DNA from: an uncultured Eubacteriales bacterium
Lineage (GTDB): Bacteria; Bacillota; Clostridia; Oscillospirales; CAG-382
NCBI GenBank assembly: GCA_900546385.1
Contig: URCT01000049.1
Coordinates: 1-17,405 of the forward strand
DNA length: 17,405 nucleotides
Reading direction: 5' to 3'
The translations under genes were made by a program, and so were the position numbers. Numbering within the stretch: the stretch's first letter is position 1; each line of letters opens with the position of its first letter. The notes beneath the pieces are model-generated. The model saw only the letters and a program-made list of their open reading frames with translations, was not told where the DNA came from and did not search any database. Shown piece by piece: positions 1 to 7,955 of this stretch.

Positions 1-242
1 ATCGAGGTTTGGAAAACCTCGAAACTTCCTGCAAGGAAACGATTTTATTCTTTTCGCTTGTACGAAAAGAACCAAAAGTACCCGAAGGGCTGCGGCCCTC
101 TCGACTCCCGGGAGACGATTCAAATCTCCGGTCGATACGTGATTGTTGCGAAAAACAACCGGCGTTCATCAGGTAACCGGCGATGCCGGGAATTACAACT
201 TTGCCGGGTATCGCCGGCAATGATTTGAATCGGTGCGAGATT
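1..242 (-). repeat. Hairpin-rich intergenic repeat, copy 1 (inverted relative to copy 2)
   Basis: Read on the minus strand, this stretch aligns with bases 607-835, sharing TCGCACCGATTCAAA at one end, TTTGAATCG in the middle, then TTTTGGTTCTTTT and a CGAGGTT/AACCTCG hairpin at the other. Visible stems are 3-10 with 14-21, 26-30 with 34-38, 48-56 with 63-71, 83-90 with 95-103 (one bulge), and a 12-bp interrupted stem at about 177-217. The matching stems in copy 2 keep their pairing while the bases differ. No coding frame is convincing. The left end is cut by the window edge, so the true boundary is unknown. Confidence 0.6.
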
Positions 243-600
243 CCGGCTTTACAGCGTAAGGAGTTAAAGCAAACAGCAAAAGAACGGCTGTGTTCTTTGC
301 AAACAGTAGGTTAAGGGTGGTATAAATGGGAGATGGAGGGTGGAAAAGGATTGCTTTGGATGGGAAAAAGGAAAGATTTGTGCAAAAGAGAGCTTTTTGT
401 TTGCGAAAAAGGGCTGTTTTTTCAGCTCATGTAAAGCCAACCGATAAAGAAAAGCTTTTTTTCAGCACAGGAGAATCCAATTTACCGCTGCACCAAAGCT
501 AACGAGCAACTGCAAATTTTATCCGTAAAAAACTACTGTGAGCTTGCAGTACACCTTTCCTTTTTCGAAAAATATCAGTCTTGCGTCTGCACTACGATAA
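243..600. other. Gene-free intergenic spacer between the two repeat copies
   Basis: About 360 bases lie between the inverted repeat copies. I see no supported coding sequence, tRNA, terminator or promoter. The only open frame worth naming is a 58-codon one starting at 326, which is lysine- and arginine-rich and has no clear ribosome binding site. Confidence 0.5.
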
Positions 601-606
601 TCCTTT

Positions 607-835
607 CGCACCGATTCAAAGCCTTTTCGCCGCCGTTTTGTGCGAAAAACCGGTTTCGACACGTGCCGCCGGAAATTTTTGCAAAATCACTTCCGGCAGA
701 GCTTTGAATCGCTCCCCGGAGTCCAGAGGTTCGCAAACCTCTGGCGTGCTTTTTGGTTCTTTTTGCACGACGCAAAAAGAACGTAAAAACGTCCCCTTCG
801 CAGGGAACTTCGAGGTTCCGCAAACCTCGATTCAG
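607..835 (+). repeat. Hairpin-rich intergenic repeat, copy 2
   Basis: This is the opposite-orientation partner of the repeat at 1-242. Stems seen are GCCGGAA/TTCCGGC near 668-698, a 9-bp stem 723-731 with 736-744 (loop CGCA), an 11-bp stem 756-766 with 772-782, a short stem 792-795 with 803-806, and 811-817 with 823-829. Stem arms differ from copy 1 by paired changes, for example CCAGAGGTT/AACCTCTGG against CGAAGGGC/GCCCTcTCG. That suggests selection on structure rather than on a protein. It ends about 65 bases beyond the stop codon of the minus-strand aminotransferase gene. Confidence 0.6.
785..808 (-). terminator. Possible terminator of the aminotransferase gene, inside the repeat
   Basis: On the minus strand GTTCCC, loop TGCGAA, then GGGGAC (one G:T pair) is followed by GTTTTTA. 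It lies about 95 bases past the aminotransferase stop codon. The stem is short, so this is only a candidate. The repeat may have been recruited as a terminator. Confidence 0.35.
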
Positions 836-900
836 CGCACACAGCTTCGATTGAAAACCGTCTTCCCTAATTTTCAATTTTCAACTTTCAATTGCCAATT

Positions 901-2076
901 CTACCGAATAAGTCCGCTCTTGCCGACCAGCGCGGCAATTTCGGCAAGCTCTTCGGCCGGTTTGACCAACGCAAAACGCACATAGCCCTCTCCGGCAGGT
1001 CCGAAGGCGTTACCGGGCGTACAAAGGATGCCGGTTTTATCGATCAAAGCCTCCCAAAATTCTTCGGAAGACGCATACGATTTCGGAATTGGCGCCCAGA
1101 CAAACATCGTCCCTTCCGAATCCGGCACGTCCCAGCCGATTTTACGGAAGCCGCCGCAAAGCGCGTCACGCCGCCGCTGGTATTCGGCGCACTGCGCCTT
1201 GACGCTTTCGGTCTCGCCGGTCAACGCCGCAATCGCGCCGTATTGGATGGGTAAGAACATTCCGAAGTCATACTGCGACCGAATGGTTTTGATGGCGTCG
1301 ATCATATGCTTGTTGCCGACGGCGAACGAAATACGCGCGCCGGTGGTATCAAACGATTTGGACAGCGAGAAAAACTCGATACCGACCTCTTTCGCACCCG
1401 GCACGGACAAGAACGAATACCCTTCCCTGCCGTCAAAAATGATATCGCTGTAAGCGTTATCGTTCACAATGTAAAAATTGTATTTTTTGGCATACCCGAT
1501 CAATTCTTCATACATTTCCCTCGGAGCTGCCGCGCCACAGGGATTGGAGGGATACGAGGTCAGGATATACCGCGTTTTTTGCAATACATCTTCGGGAATT
1601 TCGGCAAGGTTCGGCAAAAACTTGTTTTCGGCACGCAGCTTATAATAATAAATCTTGGCACCGGCAAGCTTTACACCGGCCGAAAAAACCGGATAGCCCG
1701 GATCGGGCAGCAAAACAACGTCCTCCGGGTCGCATAACGCTAACCCCAAATGTCCGATGCCGTCCTGTGAGCCGTTCACCGAGGTGAATTCATCCTTTTC
1801 GAGTTGTACGCCATACCGTTTTTGATAGTAGCCTATCAACGCCTCTCCAAGCTCCGGAAGATCGGTTAAGGCATATTTGAAGTTTTCCGGCTTTGCGGCC
1901 GCCTCCGAAACGGCGCGGACGATGTGTTCCGGCGTTGGAAAATCGGGCGTGCCGATATACAGATTATACACCTTTCGTCCGGCGGCAAGAAGCTCATCGC
2001 GCTTTTGCGTAAGGCGTGCGAAAATGCCGGTATTGTCTCCGGCGGCTTTAGAGGAGAACTTGTATTCGTAGCTCAT
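901..2076 (-). CDS. PLP-dependent class I/II aminotransferase, LL-diaminopimelate/alanine aminotransferase-like
   Basis: This 391-residue protein is a fold-type I aminotransferase, a soluble PLP enzyme moving an amino group between an amino acid and a 2-oxoacid. It shows the family pattern in order: G-T-P-D-F-P near residue 42, the PLP-phosphate region N-G-S-Q-D at 101-105, S-N-P-C-G at 177-181, N-D-N-A-Y-S at 205-210, and the Schiff-base lysine in S-L-S-K-S-F (Lys240) followed by T-T-G-A-R. The closest relatives I recognise are LL-diaminopimelate aminotransferase and its broad-specificity paralogues, but the substrate cannot be fixed from sequence and no lysine-biosynthesis gene is adjacent. 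Length is normal for the family. The start codon has GGAAG upstream and a good promoter 35 bases further. It is transcribed alone, separated from the beta-helix operon by a terminator. Confidence 0.9.
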   Translation of the reverse strand: MSYEYKFSSKAAGDNTGIFARLTQKRDELLAAGRKVYNLYIGTPDFPTPEHIVRAVSEAAAKPENFKYALTDLPELGEALIGYYQKRYGVQLEKDEFTSVNGSQDGIGHLGLALCDPEDVVLLPDPGYPVFSAGVKLAGAKIYYYKLRAENKFLPNLAEIPEDVLQKTRYILTSYPSNPCGAAAPREMYEELIGYAKKYNFYIVNDNAYSDIIFDGREGYSFLSVPGAKEVGIEFFSLSKSFDTTGARISFAVGNKHMIDAIKTIRSQYDFGMFLPIQYGAIAALTGETESVKAQCAEYQRRRDALCGGFRKIGWDVPDSEGTMFVWAPIPKSYASSEEFWEALIDKTGILCTPGNAFGPAGEGYVRFALVKPAEELAEIAALVGKSGLIR

Positions 2077-2111
2077 GAGTTAACTTCCTTTTCCGATTGA
2101 CTTTGGCATAT

Positions 2112-2140
2112 ATTATAGCGTTCCGATACGTCGCTTTCAA
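2112..2140 (-). promoter_or_regulatory. Promoter of the aminotransferase gene
   Basis: On the minus strand TTGAAA (2135-2140) and TATAAT (2112-2117) are separated by exactly 17 bases. The expected transcription start lies about 30 bases before the ATG. A housekeeping sigma factor is inferred. Confidence 0.7.
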
Positions 2141-2187
2141 GGAGATTTTGTAAATGTATTATGATGGAACACTGCCGAAGAAGCGCG

Positions 2188-2222
2188 AAAACCGCCCGAA
2201 CAAGCCTTGTCCGAGCGGTTTT
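2188..2222 (-). terminator. Strong terminator after the GH28-like gene, possibly bidirectional
   Basis: A near-perfect inverted repeat of about 15 bp (AAACCGC...GCGGTTT with inner ACAAG/CTTGT and two G:T pairs) lies 13 bases past the stop codon of the GH28-like gene. It is followed by TTTTCG on the minus strand. T-richness on the other side would let it work both ways. It separates the four-gene operon from the aminotransferase promoter. Confidence 0.8.
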
Positions 2223-2235
2223 AGGATGCTTTTGT

Positions 2236-3729
2236 TTATACCAATTGATAAGAGCCTTCCGGCGCATCGAGATTCATTTCTGCGGCATTTTCCAGCCGTT
2301 TGCCGTTTAAGTACACGCCGTCGATTTTCACATTTTCGGTACGCATATAGCCATCAAGCGTTTTGATGATGCTCTGCGGCATACGGTGTGCGTTCACGCG
2401 GATATTGCGCAGTGTGACATTCTTAAACACAACGTCCGGCGTAAATCCGTGTCGGTTTTTCGGGATTTCGAATTTATAGGCATTGCCGATGAAAACAAGA
2501 AGCGGCAGATAGTCGTCCGAAGCGGCGCCGTCGTAGACCTGCAGATCGGTCTTTTGGTACACCGGATGATCGGCATGGCGGTCGGTATCGACATGGATAT
2601 TTTCGCAAAGAACATTTTCCATACGCGTTATGCCGCTGCCGTAGATCTGCAAATCGATGGCCACGTGCGCCGTGCGGAGGATATAGCAGTCGCGGAAAAG
2701 GATATTTTTCAAATGTGCCGGACGTTCCGACGTCCACAGCTCGATGGCTCTGCCCCAGTCGCACCACAACACGCAGTTATGGACGTTCATGTCCTCAAAC
2801 ACGTCCTCGTCATTTGCGCCGCACGTACCGCGCGCCACAATGCTGTCGTCAAACGAGCGGATGAACGAATCGGATATTTCAAAGTGTTTGCCGAGATAGA
2901 TATCGATGCCGTCGGCATTGTACCGCCATAAGCCGACGAGCTTGACATCGTGGATTTTCACGTTTTCCGAATGATAAATGTTATACGACCATTCGGGCGG
3001 ATCGCGGAAGATCACGCCGTCGATGAGCACATTTTTGCAGTCGCACATGAGCACGTTTCCGATGCCGCCGCCGACGTTTCTCGCACGCAGCGCGTCCAAA
3101 ATTTCTTCGCTCGGTTTTCCCGTGCCCGTATATTCCTGCACACGCGCAAACGGCGACGAATCGATGACGCCGCGTCCGAGAACGCGGATGTTTTCGGCAT
3201 TCTTGGCAAACACCGAGCCGTAGACCACGGCGCCTTCATCGAGATACAGCGTTTCGCCGGAGTGTAACTCGATAAGGCCGGCTCTGTGCACACCGGCCGG
3301 AAAATAGCGGGTGTTCGGGTCGTGAATGTCCACGTCATACGGTTCCGGTTCGCTCACGAACACGTGTAATGCGCCGTGGAAGCCGTTGACTTCGACCGTG
3401 AAATGGCACGGTTTGTCCAAATCGAACGAAAGCTTGCGGCCGTCGATGTTCGGCGTGATTCCGAACGCTGTCGGACGAATCTCGGCGCGATAGATGGGAC
3501 GCGGCAAAAAATCGATTTCGATATGCGTTTTGCCGGAAAGTGAAAAATTGACATAGGATGCCCATTCGGTCTGGTTTTCCGGGCGCTGATGACCCGGCCA
3601 CCAGGTGTTGAAGGGCATAGCCGAAACGCGCACGCGTCTGACGGGCACGTTCTCGCCGTCGGCGGTAAAGAGAAAATCGCCGGAAAGCGGCTCGGTTTCG
3701 GGAATGCGCGGAATATGTACGTGACTCAT
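2236..3729 (-). CDS. GH28-like right-handed beta-helix glycosidase (polygalacturonase-like), cytoplasmic
   Basis: A 497-residue protein with an N-terminal beta-rich domain (about 1-150) and then a right-handed beta-helix made of repeated V-x-I-x-N/D-G/V turns. Two GH28-type acidic motifs are visible: N-A-D-G-I-D (271-276, usual form N-T-D-G) and F-D-D-S (293-296, usual form D-D-C). The later G-H-G and R-I-K motifs of true polygalacturonases are not evident, and the region after the acidic pair reads C-D-W-G-R-A-I-E-L-W. The exact bond cleaved is therefore uncertain. There is no signal peptide, so it probably acts on imported oligosaccharides. It is the last gene of a four-gene operon, 35 bases after the DUF4317 gene, with a strong GGAGGT seven bases before ATG. 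Dextranase-like (GH49) or another beta-helix family is an alternative. Confidence 0.8.
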   Translation of the reverse strand: MSHVHIPRIPETEPLSGDFLFTADGENVPVRRVRVSAMPFNTWWPGHQRPENQTEWASYVNFSLSGKTHIEIDFLPRPIYRAEIRPTAFGITPNIDGRKLSFDLDKPCHFTVEVNGFHGALHVFVSEPEPYDVDIHDPNTRYFPAGVHRAGLIELHSGETLYLDEGAVVYGSVFAKNAENIRVLGRGVIDSSPFARVQEYTGTGKPSEEILDALRARNVGGGIGNVLMCDCKNVLIDGVIFRDPPEWSYNIYHSENVKIHDVKLVGLWRYNADGIDIYLGKHFEISDSFIRSFDDSIVARGTCGANDEDVFEDMNVHNCVLWCDWGRAIELWTSERPAHLKNILFRDCYILRTAHVAIDLQIYGSGITRMENVLCENIHVDTDRHADHPVYQKTDLQVYDGAASDDYLPLLVFIGNAYKFEIPKNRHGFTPDVVFKNVTLRNIRVNAHRMPQSIIKTLDGYMRTENVKIDGVYLNGKRLENAAEMNLDAPEGSYQLV

Positions 3730-3764
3730 AGCGGATACCTCCGTTGGCGGTCGTGCCGCCGTTA

Positions 3765-4892
3765 TTATAAGATTTTTATCGGTACGCCGTTGACCTCAAC
3801 ATTGTCCTCGGCGCGGATCAGAATATACTTTTTGCCGTCGATGATCTGCGTTTTGATAAGGTCGCTGCGCTCGGGACTTACCTTGATGACAATATCCGGC
3901 GTGCGTACCTCAAACTGCTTGACGTCCACCAAATTCTGCGGACGCACCTCGGCGTTTTCGCCGAATTCTTCTTCGTACTTGCGCTCAAACGCGGCAAGCT
4001 TATCCTCCGCCACGCCGCAGGAGGCAAGCACGGTCTTGACCTGTTCGCCGGACAGTGTGAGCGGTTCGGGATCTTTGGTTTCCTCGTATTCGGCAATCAT
4101 GCCGCAAAGCTCATCGTGGATTGCCTGCACGGTATTGAAATCGCAGTCTCCGGCAACCGTTTCACCGACGATGGTTTCAAAGGTCTCCTTTTGACGCGCC
4201 GCCGGCATGGGAACGGCGCAGTCAAAGACGTTGTCCGCAAAATCGTCGCGGCTGTCAGCGGTATTTCGCGTGTACATGAGCGTGCCGTAGATGTTGGTGG
4301 CACGGTCGTCAAACACGGGATACATAAAGCCGAGCTCGGGCGCGCAGACCACGGAATTGGACATGACGCTGTGGAATTTATTCTCGTGCGAATAATAGCT
4401 GAGTGCCGGTTTGGTGAGCTTTATCGGACAAATGCTGCACAGAATATAGGTGAACATGGAGGAAGAATCAAGCTCTTTTTCGCCGTCGGCGGAATAGGAA
4501 AACACATCGTACTTATCGCAGACGAGGAAAATGATGTAATTTCCCTCGATGCCGGTATGCTCGCGGATGTTTTCAAACAGCGCATGGACGGCCTCGTCGT
4601 CGGCCAGTTCGCTGTCGCGCAGCTTTAACAGAATCTGCTGCTTTTCGCCGGAGGTGACTTGGTTTGCCGAAAATTCGATGTCGAGCAAATTCTTGCCGAG
4701 CTTGCCGGAAAGCGTTCTCTTCAAAACCGCCAACATTTCCTCCGATTCGCTCTGCGACATGGTGACAAACGATTGGTCAAACTCCGAAACAATTTCCTTT
4801 TTTTCGCTGACATAGCAGCCACGCACACGCGTGATGCCGGTCTTTTCGGGATTAAAACGGCGGCGGATCTCGCCGATCTCTTTTTCTGTCAT
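3765..4892 (-). CDS. DUF4317 family protein of unknown function
   Basis: This 375-residue protein begins M-T-E-K-E-I-G-E-I-R-R-R-F and continues with a pattern I recognise as DUF4317, a family found mainly in Clostridia and without a known role. It is soluble, acidic, and has no signal peptide or membrane segment. It includes an I-I-F-L-V-C-D-K-Y-D-V-F stretch near 140 and a C-terminal half ending in a small beta domain. It lies third in the operon, 26 bases after the pectate-lyase-like gene and 35 before the GH28-like gene. Its presence between two beta-helix enzymes may be accidental, because DUF4317 genes occur in many contexts. The ribosome binding site is weak (AAAGAGAG). Confidence 0.8.
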   Translation of the reverse strand: MTEKEIGEIRRRFNPEKTGITRVRGCYVSEKKEIVSEFDQSFVTMSQSESEEMLAVLKRTLSGKLGKNLLDIEFSANQVTSGEKQQILLKLRDSELADDEAVHALFENIREHTGIEGNYIIFLVCDKYDVFSYSADGEKELDSSSMFTYILCSICPIKLTKPALSYYSHENKFHSVMSNSVVCAPELGFMYPVFDDRATNIYGTLMYTRNTADSRDDFADNVFDCAVPMPAARQKETFETIVGETVAGDCDFNTVQAIHDELCGMIAEYEETKDPEPLTLSGEQVKTVLASCGVAEDKLAAFERKYEEEFGENAEVRPQNLVDVKQFEVRTPDIVIKVSPERSDLIKTQIIDGKKYILIRAEDNVEVNGVPIKIL

Positions 4893-4918
4893 ATTATCTC
4901 TCTTTCTCTTAATGGGTA

Positions 4919-6079
4919 TTATAAAGTCGTTTCGACCGCAAGGTCGGTAAAATCGGCAAGCGCAAGGCGGTCGCTCTTGTTTTCGAGCGTATGGACGGCT
5001 CCGTCTGCCGTAACCGAGATGCGCACCAAATTTTTCGCGATAAGAGCCGGTGCGTCAGAGTTTTCCCGGGTCAGCCGGAAATCCTTCAGGCGGAAGTTCT
5101 TTGCGCCGGATTCAAGGCAGACAGCCGGATTGCCGCCGGTTCCCGTTGCGCGGCAAAGCATATTTTCGATAAGTACGTTTTCGATAACACCAATGCCGTT
5201 CGGGAAATCGGCTTCGGCAAACAGCGGCGTCCGACAGTATCTGGCACCGTCCAAATTCAGCGCATAGCACCGGTAGCCGCCGTACACATTCCGGATGGTG
5301 ATGTTCTTGATAGGCGCGGTCACGCTCAAAAAGCGAAGCACGGTGTGGCAGTTTTCGGCAAACAAGTTTTCAAAGGTGATGTTCTCAATCGCGCCGCGCA
5401 CAAGGTCAAGGTTTTCCACCCGTTCGACCGAATCGTCGGCGTTGAGGGCAATCAAATCGTCGTTGGTCTGCCCGTTCGACAGCGCACGGATGTTTTTCAC
5501 GCGGCCGTTTCGAATCTCGCCGCCGAAGTGCAGCCCGTCCTGATTCTGCCCGAACGCGTCGCTGACAAAATCGATATCTTCAATCACAAAGTTTGCGATG
5601 CGCGTCATGCGGATATTGTAGGTGACCGAGTTTGCGACCGCAAGCCCCGAAAGTTTCAGCTGCTCCACGCCGGAAAAATTGAGCACCGCACCGGAATAGC
5701 CGTTTTTATCGAACAGATCAGGCTTTGCGTTGTTGACCGATGTATTGTTTCCGTCCCAAACGCCGCCGAAAATTGCGATGTTCTTGTTTCCTTTCTCCGG
5801 ATCGGCGTTGGAAACAAGAAAGTCGCCGCGTCTCTTTCGGCGTGCGCCGCCGAGCTTGATACGCGCCGTTTTTTCGGCCACAACCGTCGTATCCGACGGC
5901 AAAAGCCATGTGTTCTCCAAAATATAGAGGCCGGTCGGAATGTATACCGGCTTGCGTTTTTCCCGGGCGGCAGCGGCGGCTTTTGTAAACGCCGCATGGC
6001 TGTCGGCTAAGCCGGACGGATCTGCACCGAACGCAAGGACGTTCACGCCGTTTTCCGGCACAAAATCATGGTTTGTCAT
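4919..6079 (-). CDS. Pectate-lyase-superfamily / GH28-related beta-helix protein, cytoplasmic
   Basis: A 386-residue right-handed beta-helix protein. The N-terminus (G-V-N-V-L-A-F-G-A-D-P-S-G-L-A-D-S, from residue 11) is the classic opening of the pectate lyase superfamily / phage-tailspike-like helix (PF12708 type). Acidic motifs in the groove, N-Q-D-G (179-182) and N-D-D-L (206-209), match the N-x-D-G and D-D positions of GH28 enzymes, so hydrolase activity is as likely as lyase activity. No signal peptide is present. The frame is open up to 6298, but the start is placed at 6079. A clear AAAAGGAGAA precedes that ATG by a normal distance, and the longer N-terminus would be out-of-frame reading of the upstream radical SAM gene. 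The two genes overlap by 14 bases, suggesting translational coupling. Confidence 0.8.
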   Translation of the reverse strand: MTNHDFVPENGVNVLAFGADPSGLADSHAAFTKAAAAAREKRKPVYIPTGLYILENTWLLPSDTTVVAEKTARIKLGGARRKRRGDFLVSNADPEKGNKNIAIFGGVWDGNNTSVNNAKPDLFDKNGYSGAVLNFSGVEQLKLSGLAVANSVTYNIRMTRIANFVIEDIDFVSDAFGQNQDGLHFGGEIRNGRVKNIRALSNGQTNDDLIALNADDSVERVENLDLVRGAIENITFENLFAENCHTVLRFLSVTAPIKNITIRNVYGGYRCYALNLDGARYCRTPLFAEADFPNGIGVIENVLIENMLCRATGTGGNPAVCLESGAKNFRLKDFRLTRENSDAPALIAKNLVRISVTADGAVHTLENKSDRLALADFTDLAVETTL

Positions 6080-7784
6080 GTTGGTTCTCCTTTTCATATG
6101 AAGATAACGCCGCAAAGGCAGAAAACGGCAGCTCGTGCAGCTCCACGCCGCCGTCAAAGCGGTTCTTAGCCGCCGAATGCATGGGATAATCGGCATATAC
6201 GACGGTTTTCTCGCTGTACAGCAAGCACACGGCGCGCCGCATATGCTCTTTCGGCGCATGGAGCAGCATTGCGGCAAGAGCAGCGGAAACCGCGGCAAGG
6301 CGCGTATCTTTGATTTTTAAGCAATCCGGCAGTTTTCCGGAGCGGTTGGACATCAATCGGTCGCGGCACAGCTTGTCACGCAGCACTGCTCGGTCGATGC
6401 CGTCAAGCGACGCAAAAAATTCAAACGCCAGCGCGGTGTATTCGTCGAGCGGCATCGTCGGTTTTGCGCCGAATGCCCGGAACAAGTCAAACGGCTCCAA
6501 GCTGGTGCTTTGCAGGACATAGGCAAGCGTTTGGCGAAACCGGCCGGCGTTGTGAAGCCGGTCGCAGGCGTTCTCCACGCCGTGAAGCACATCCATTTCT
6601 TTTTCGCTTAACCATGCGGTCGAGCGGATCTCATACGGCGGATTTTCATCGAACACATAGGCGTATTCGTCTGCGTCCGCGCGTAACGCACTGCCGTATA
6701 ACAGCTTCAAAAAGCCAAGCTGTAACATATCCGCGTGCAGCGCATAGGCCTTGTTAAAGCTGTCGCGGAAGCTGTCAAAGCCCTCATACGGAAGCCCGGC
6801 GATTAAATCCACATGAATATGCGCGTTTCCCGAAGCAAGCAAGCGTCGGACGTTTTCGCAAAGCTTGTCCAAATCGGTGTGCCGTGCCACGGCTTCAAGC
6901 GTCTTGGGATTAAAGCTCTGAAGCCCGGCTTCCAGCTGAAACAAGCCGCGCGGCGCGTTTTCGAGAAGCGCAAGCGTCGTCGGCGCAAGCTTGTCGGCGG
7001 CAACCTCAAAATGAAAGCTGACCGACGGCTCGTTCGGATAGTGTTCAAGAATGAAGCGAAGAATCTCGTCGGCTCGTTTTTTGTCGGCGTTAAACGTGCG
7101 GTCAATGAATTTGACCGTCTTTACACCGCTGCGCCAAAGAAGAAGGATCGCGCGCTTGACAAATTCCATCGGAAACGTCCGCACGCCGCGGCACGCGCCC
7201 GACAGGCAGAACGCGCAGGAAAACGGGCAGCCGCGCGACGATTCCACATACGCGATCCGTCCGGGCAGCTTTGCCAAATAGTCCGGCGTATAGGGACTTG
7301 CAAGCTCGGCTAAATTCTCGCACACAACCGGTTCGGGAAGCACCACTTTCCGCGCGGCTTTGTCAAAATAGGCAATGCCGAAGCCGTCCGGAATGTCCTT
7401 GCCTTCAAGCAACGCGTCGCACAGCTTCGTAAAGGCGATTTCTCCCTCTCCGCGCAAGATATAGTCGCATAGGCCGTCCGCAAGATACGGTTCGGGATTG
7501 AAGGTAACCTCCGGACCGCCGAGAAGAATCGGCACGTGCGGCTTCTCCCGGCGCAAGCGTCCGCAAAGCATTTTTATTTCGCGGATGTTCCAAATGTACG
7601 CCGAAAAAGCGACAATATCCGGTTTTGCTTCGCAAAGCGCGTCAAAAAAGCGTTCCGGCGGCTCGTTGACCGTGCCCTCCAAAATCTGACAGGCAAAAAA
7701 ACGCGCGTGTTTATCCGCGTAGCTTTTGATGTAATGAACGGCAAGATTGGTATGCACATACTGCGAATCCAGTGCGCAAAGCAC
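6066..7784 (-). CDS. B12-binding domain radical SAM protein with C-terminal DUF4080
   Basis: A protein of about 572 residues. The N-terminal third is a cobalamin-binding-type Rossmann domain (L-L-G-G-P-E-V-T-F near 87, G-E-G-E near 112). A radical SAM core follows with C-P-F-S-C-A-F-C (Cys186, Cys190, Cys193). A C-terminal region resembles DUF4080. The family is common in Clostridia and its reaction is unknown; related proteins do methylation or rearrangement chemistry. It opens the operon with the two beta-helix proteins. The start is uncertain. The annotated GTG at 7784 has no ribosome binding site at normal distance. A strong AAGGAG near 7820 sits just before an ATG at 7810 that is out of frame, and before an in-frame ATC at 7805. 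Confidence 0.8.
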   Translation of the reverse strand: MLCALDSQYVHTNLAVHYIKSYADKHARFFACQILEGTVNEPPERFFDALCEAKPDIVAFSAYIWNIREIKMLCGRLRREKPHVPILLGGPEVTFNPEPYLADGLCDYILRGEGEIAFTKLCDALLEGKDIPDGFGIAYFDKAARKVVLPEPVVCENLAELASPYTPDYLAKLPGRIAYVESSRGCPFSCAFCLSGACRGVRTFPMEFVKRAILLLWRSGVKTVKFIDRTFNADKKRADEILRFILEHYPNEPSVSFHFEVAADKLAPTTLALLENAPRGLFQLEAGLQSFNPKTLEAVARHTDLDKLCENVRRLLASGNAHIHVDLIAGLPYEGFDSFRDSFNKAYALHADMLQLGFLKLLYGSALRADADEYAYVFDENPPYEIRSTAWLSEKEMDVLHGVENACDRLHNAGRFRQTLAYVLQSTSLEPFDLFRAFGAKPTMPLDEYTALAFEFFASLDGIDRAVLRDKLCRDRLMSNRSGKLPDCLKIKDTRLAAVSAALAAMLLHAPKEHMRRAVCLLYSEKTVVYADYPMHSAAKNRFDGGVELHELPFSAFAALSSYEKENQHDKP

Positions 7785-7844
7785 GACGTTTCCATACGGT
7801 TTGATGGCATTTAGCTCCTTTTGAGTCAGTTTTCAGACAGATGT

Positions 7845-7873
7845 ATTGTAGCATATTTTTCCGCTTAAGTCAA
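7845..7873 (-). promoter_or_regulatory. Promoter of the radical SAM/beta-helix operon
   Basis: On the minus strand TTGACT (7868-7873) and TACAAT (7845-7850) are spaced by 17 bases. It lies about 20 bases before the AAGGAG that precedes the radical SAM gene, between that gene and the ilvD terminator. Confidence 0.75.
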
Positions 7874-7904
7874 TCGAAAAAAGGCATTTTTGCGGATTTT
7901 TGCG

Positions 7905-7938
7905 AACAAAAACGGAGCCGCACCTGTACAGCTCCGTT
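7905..7938 (-). terminator. Rho-independent terminator of ilvD
   Basis: On the minus strand AACGGAGC (7931-7938) pairs with GCTCCGTT (7911-7918) across a 12-base loop and is followed by TTTGTTCG. It begins 17 bases past the ilvD stop codon. Confidence 0.8.
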
Positions 7939-7955
7939 CTATCGTTTCGCCTTTT

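Noticed and set aside
326..502. 58-codon open frame in the spacer between repeats
   Set aside because: Very basic composition, no clear ribosome binding site, no recognisable domain, and located in repeat-flanked non-coding DNA.
4919..6298. Longer start of the pectate-lyase-like protein
   Set aside because: The extra 73 residues lie in the radical SAM gene in another frame and have no helix-type pattern; AAAAGGAGAA marks the ATG at 6079.
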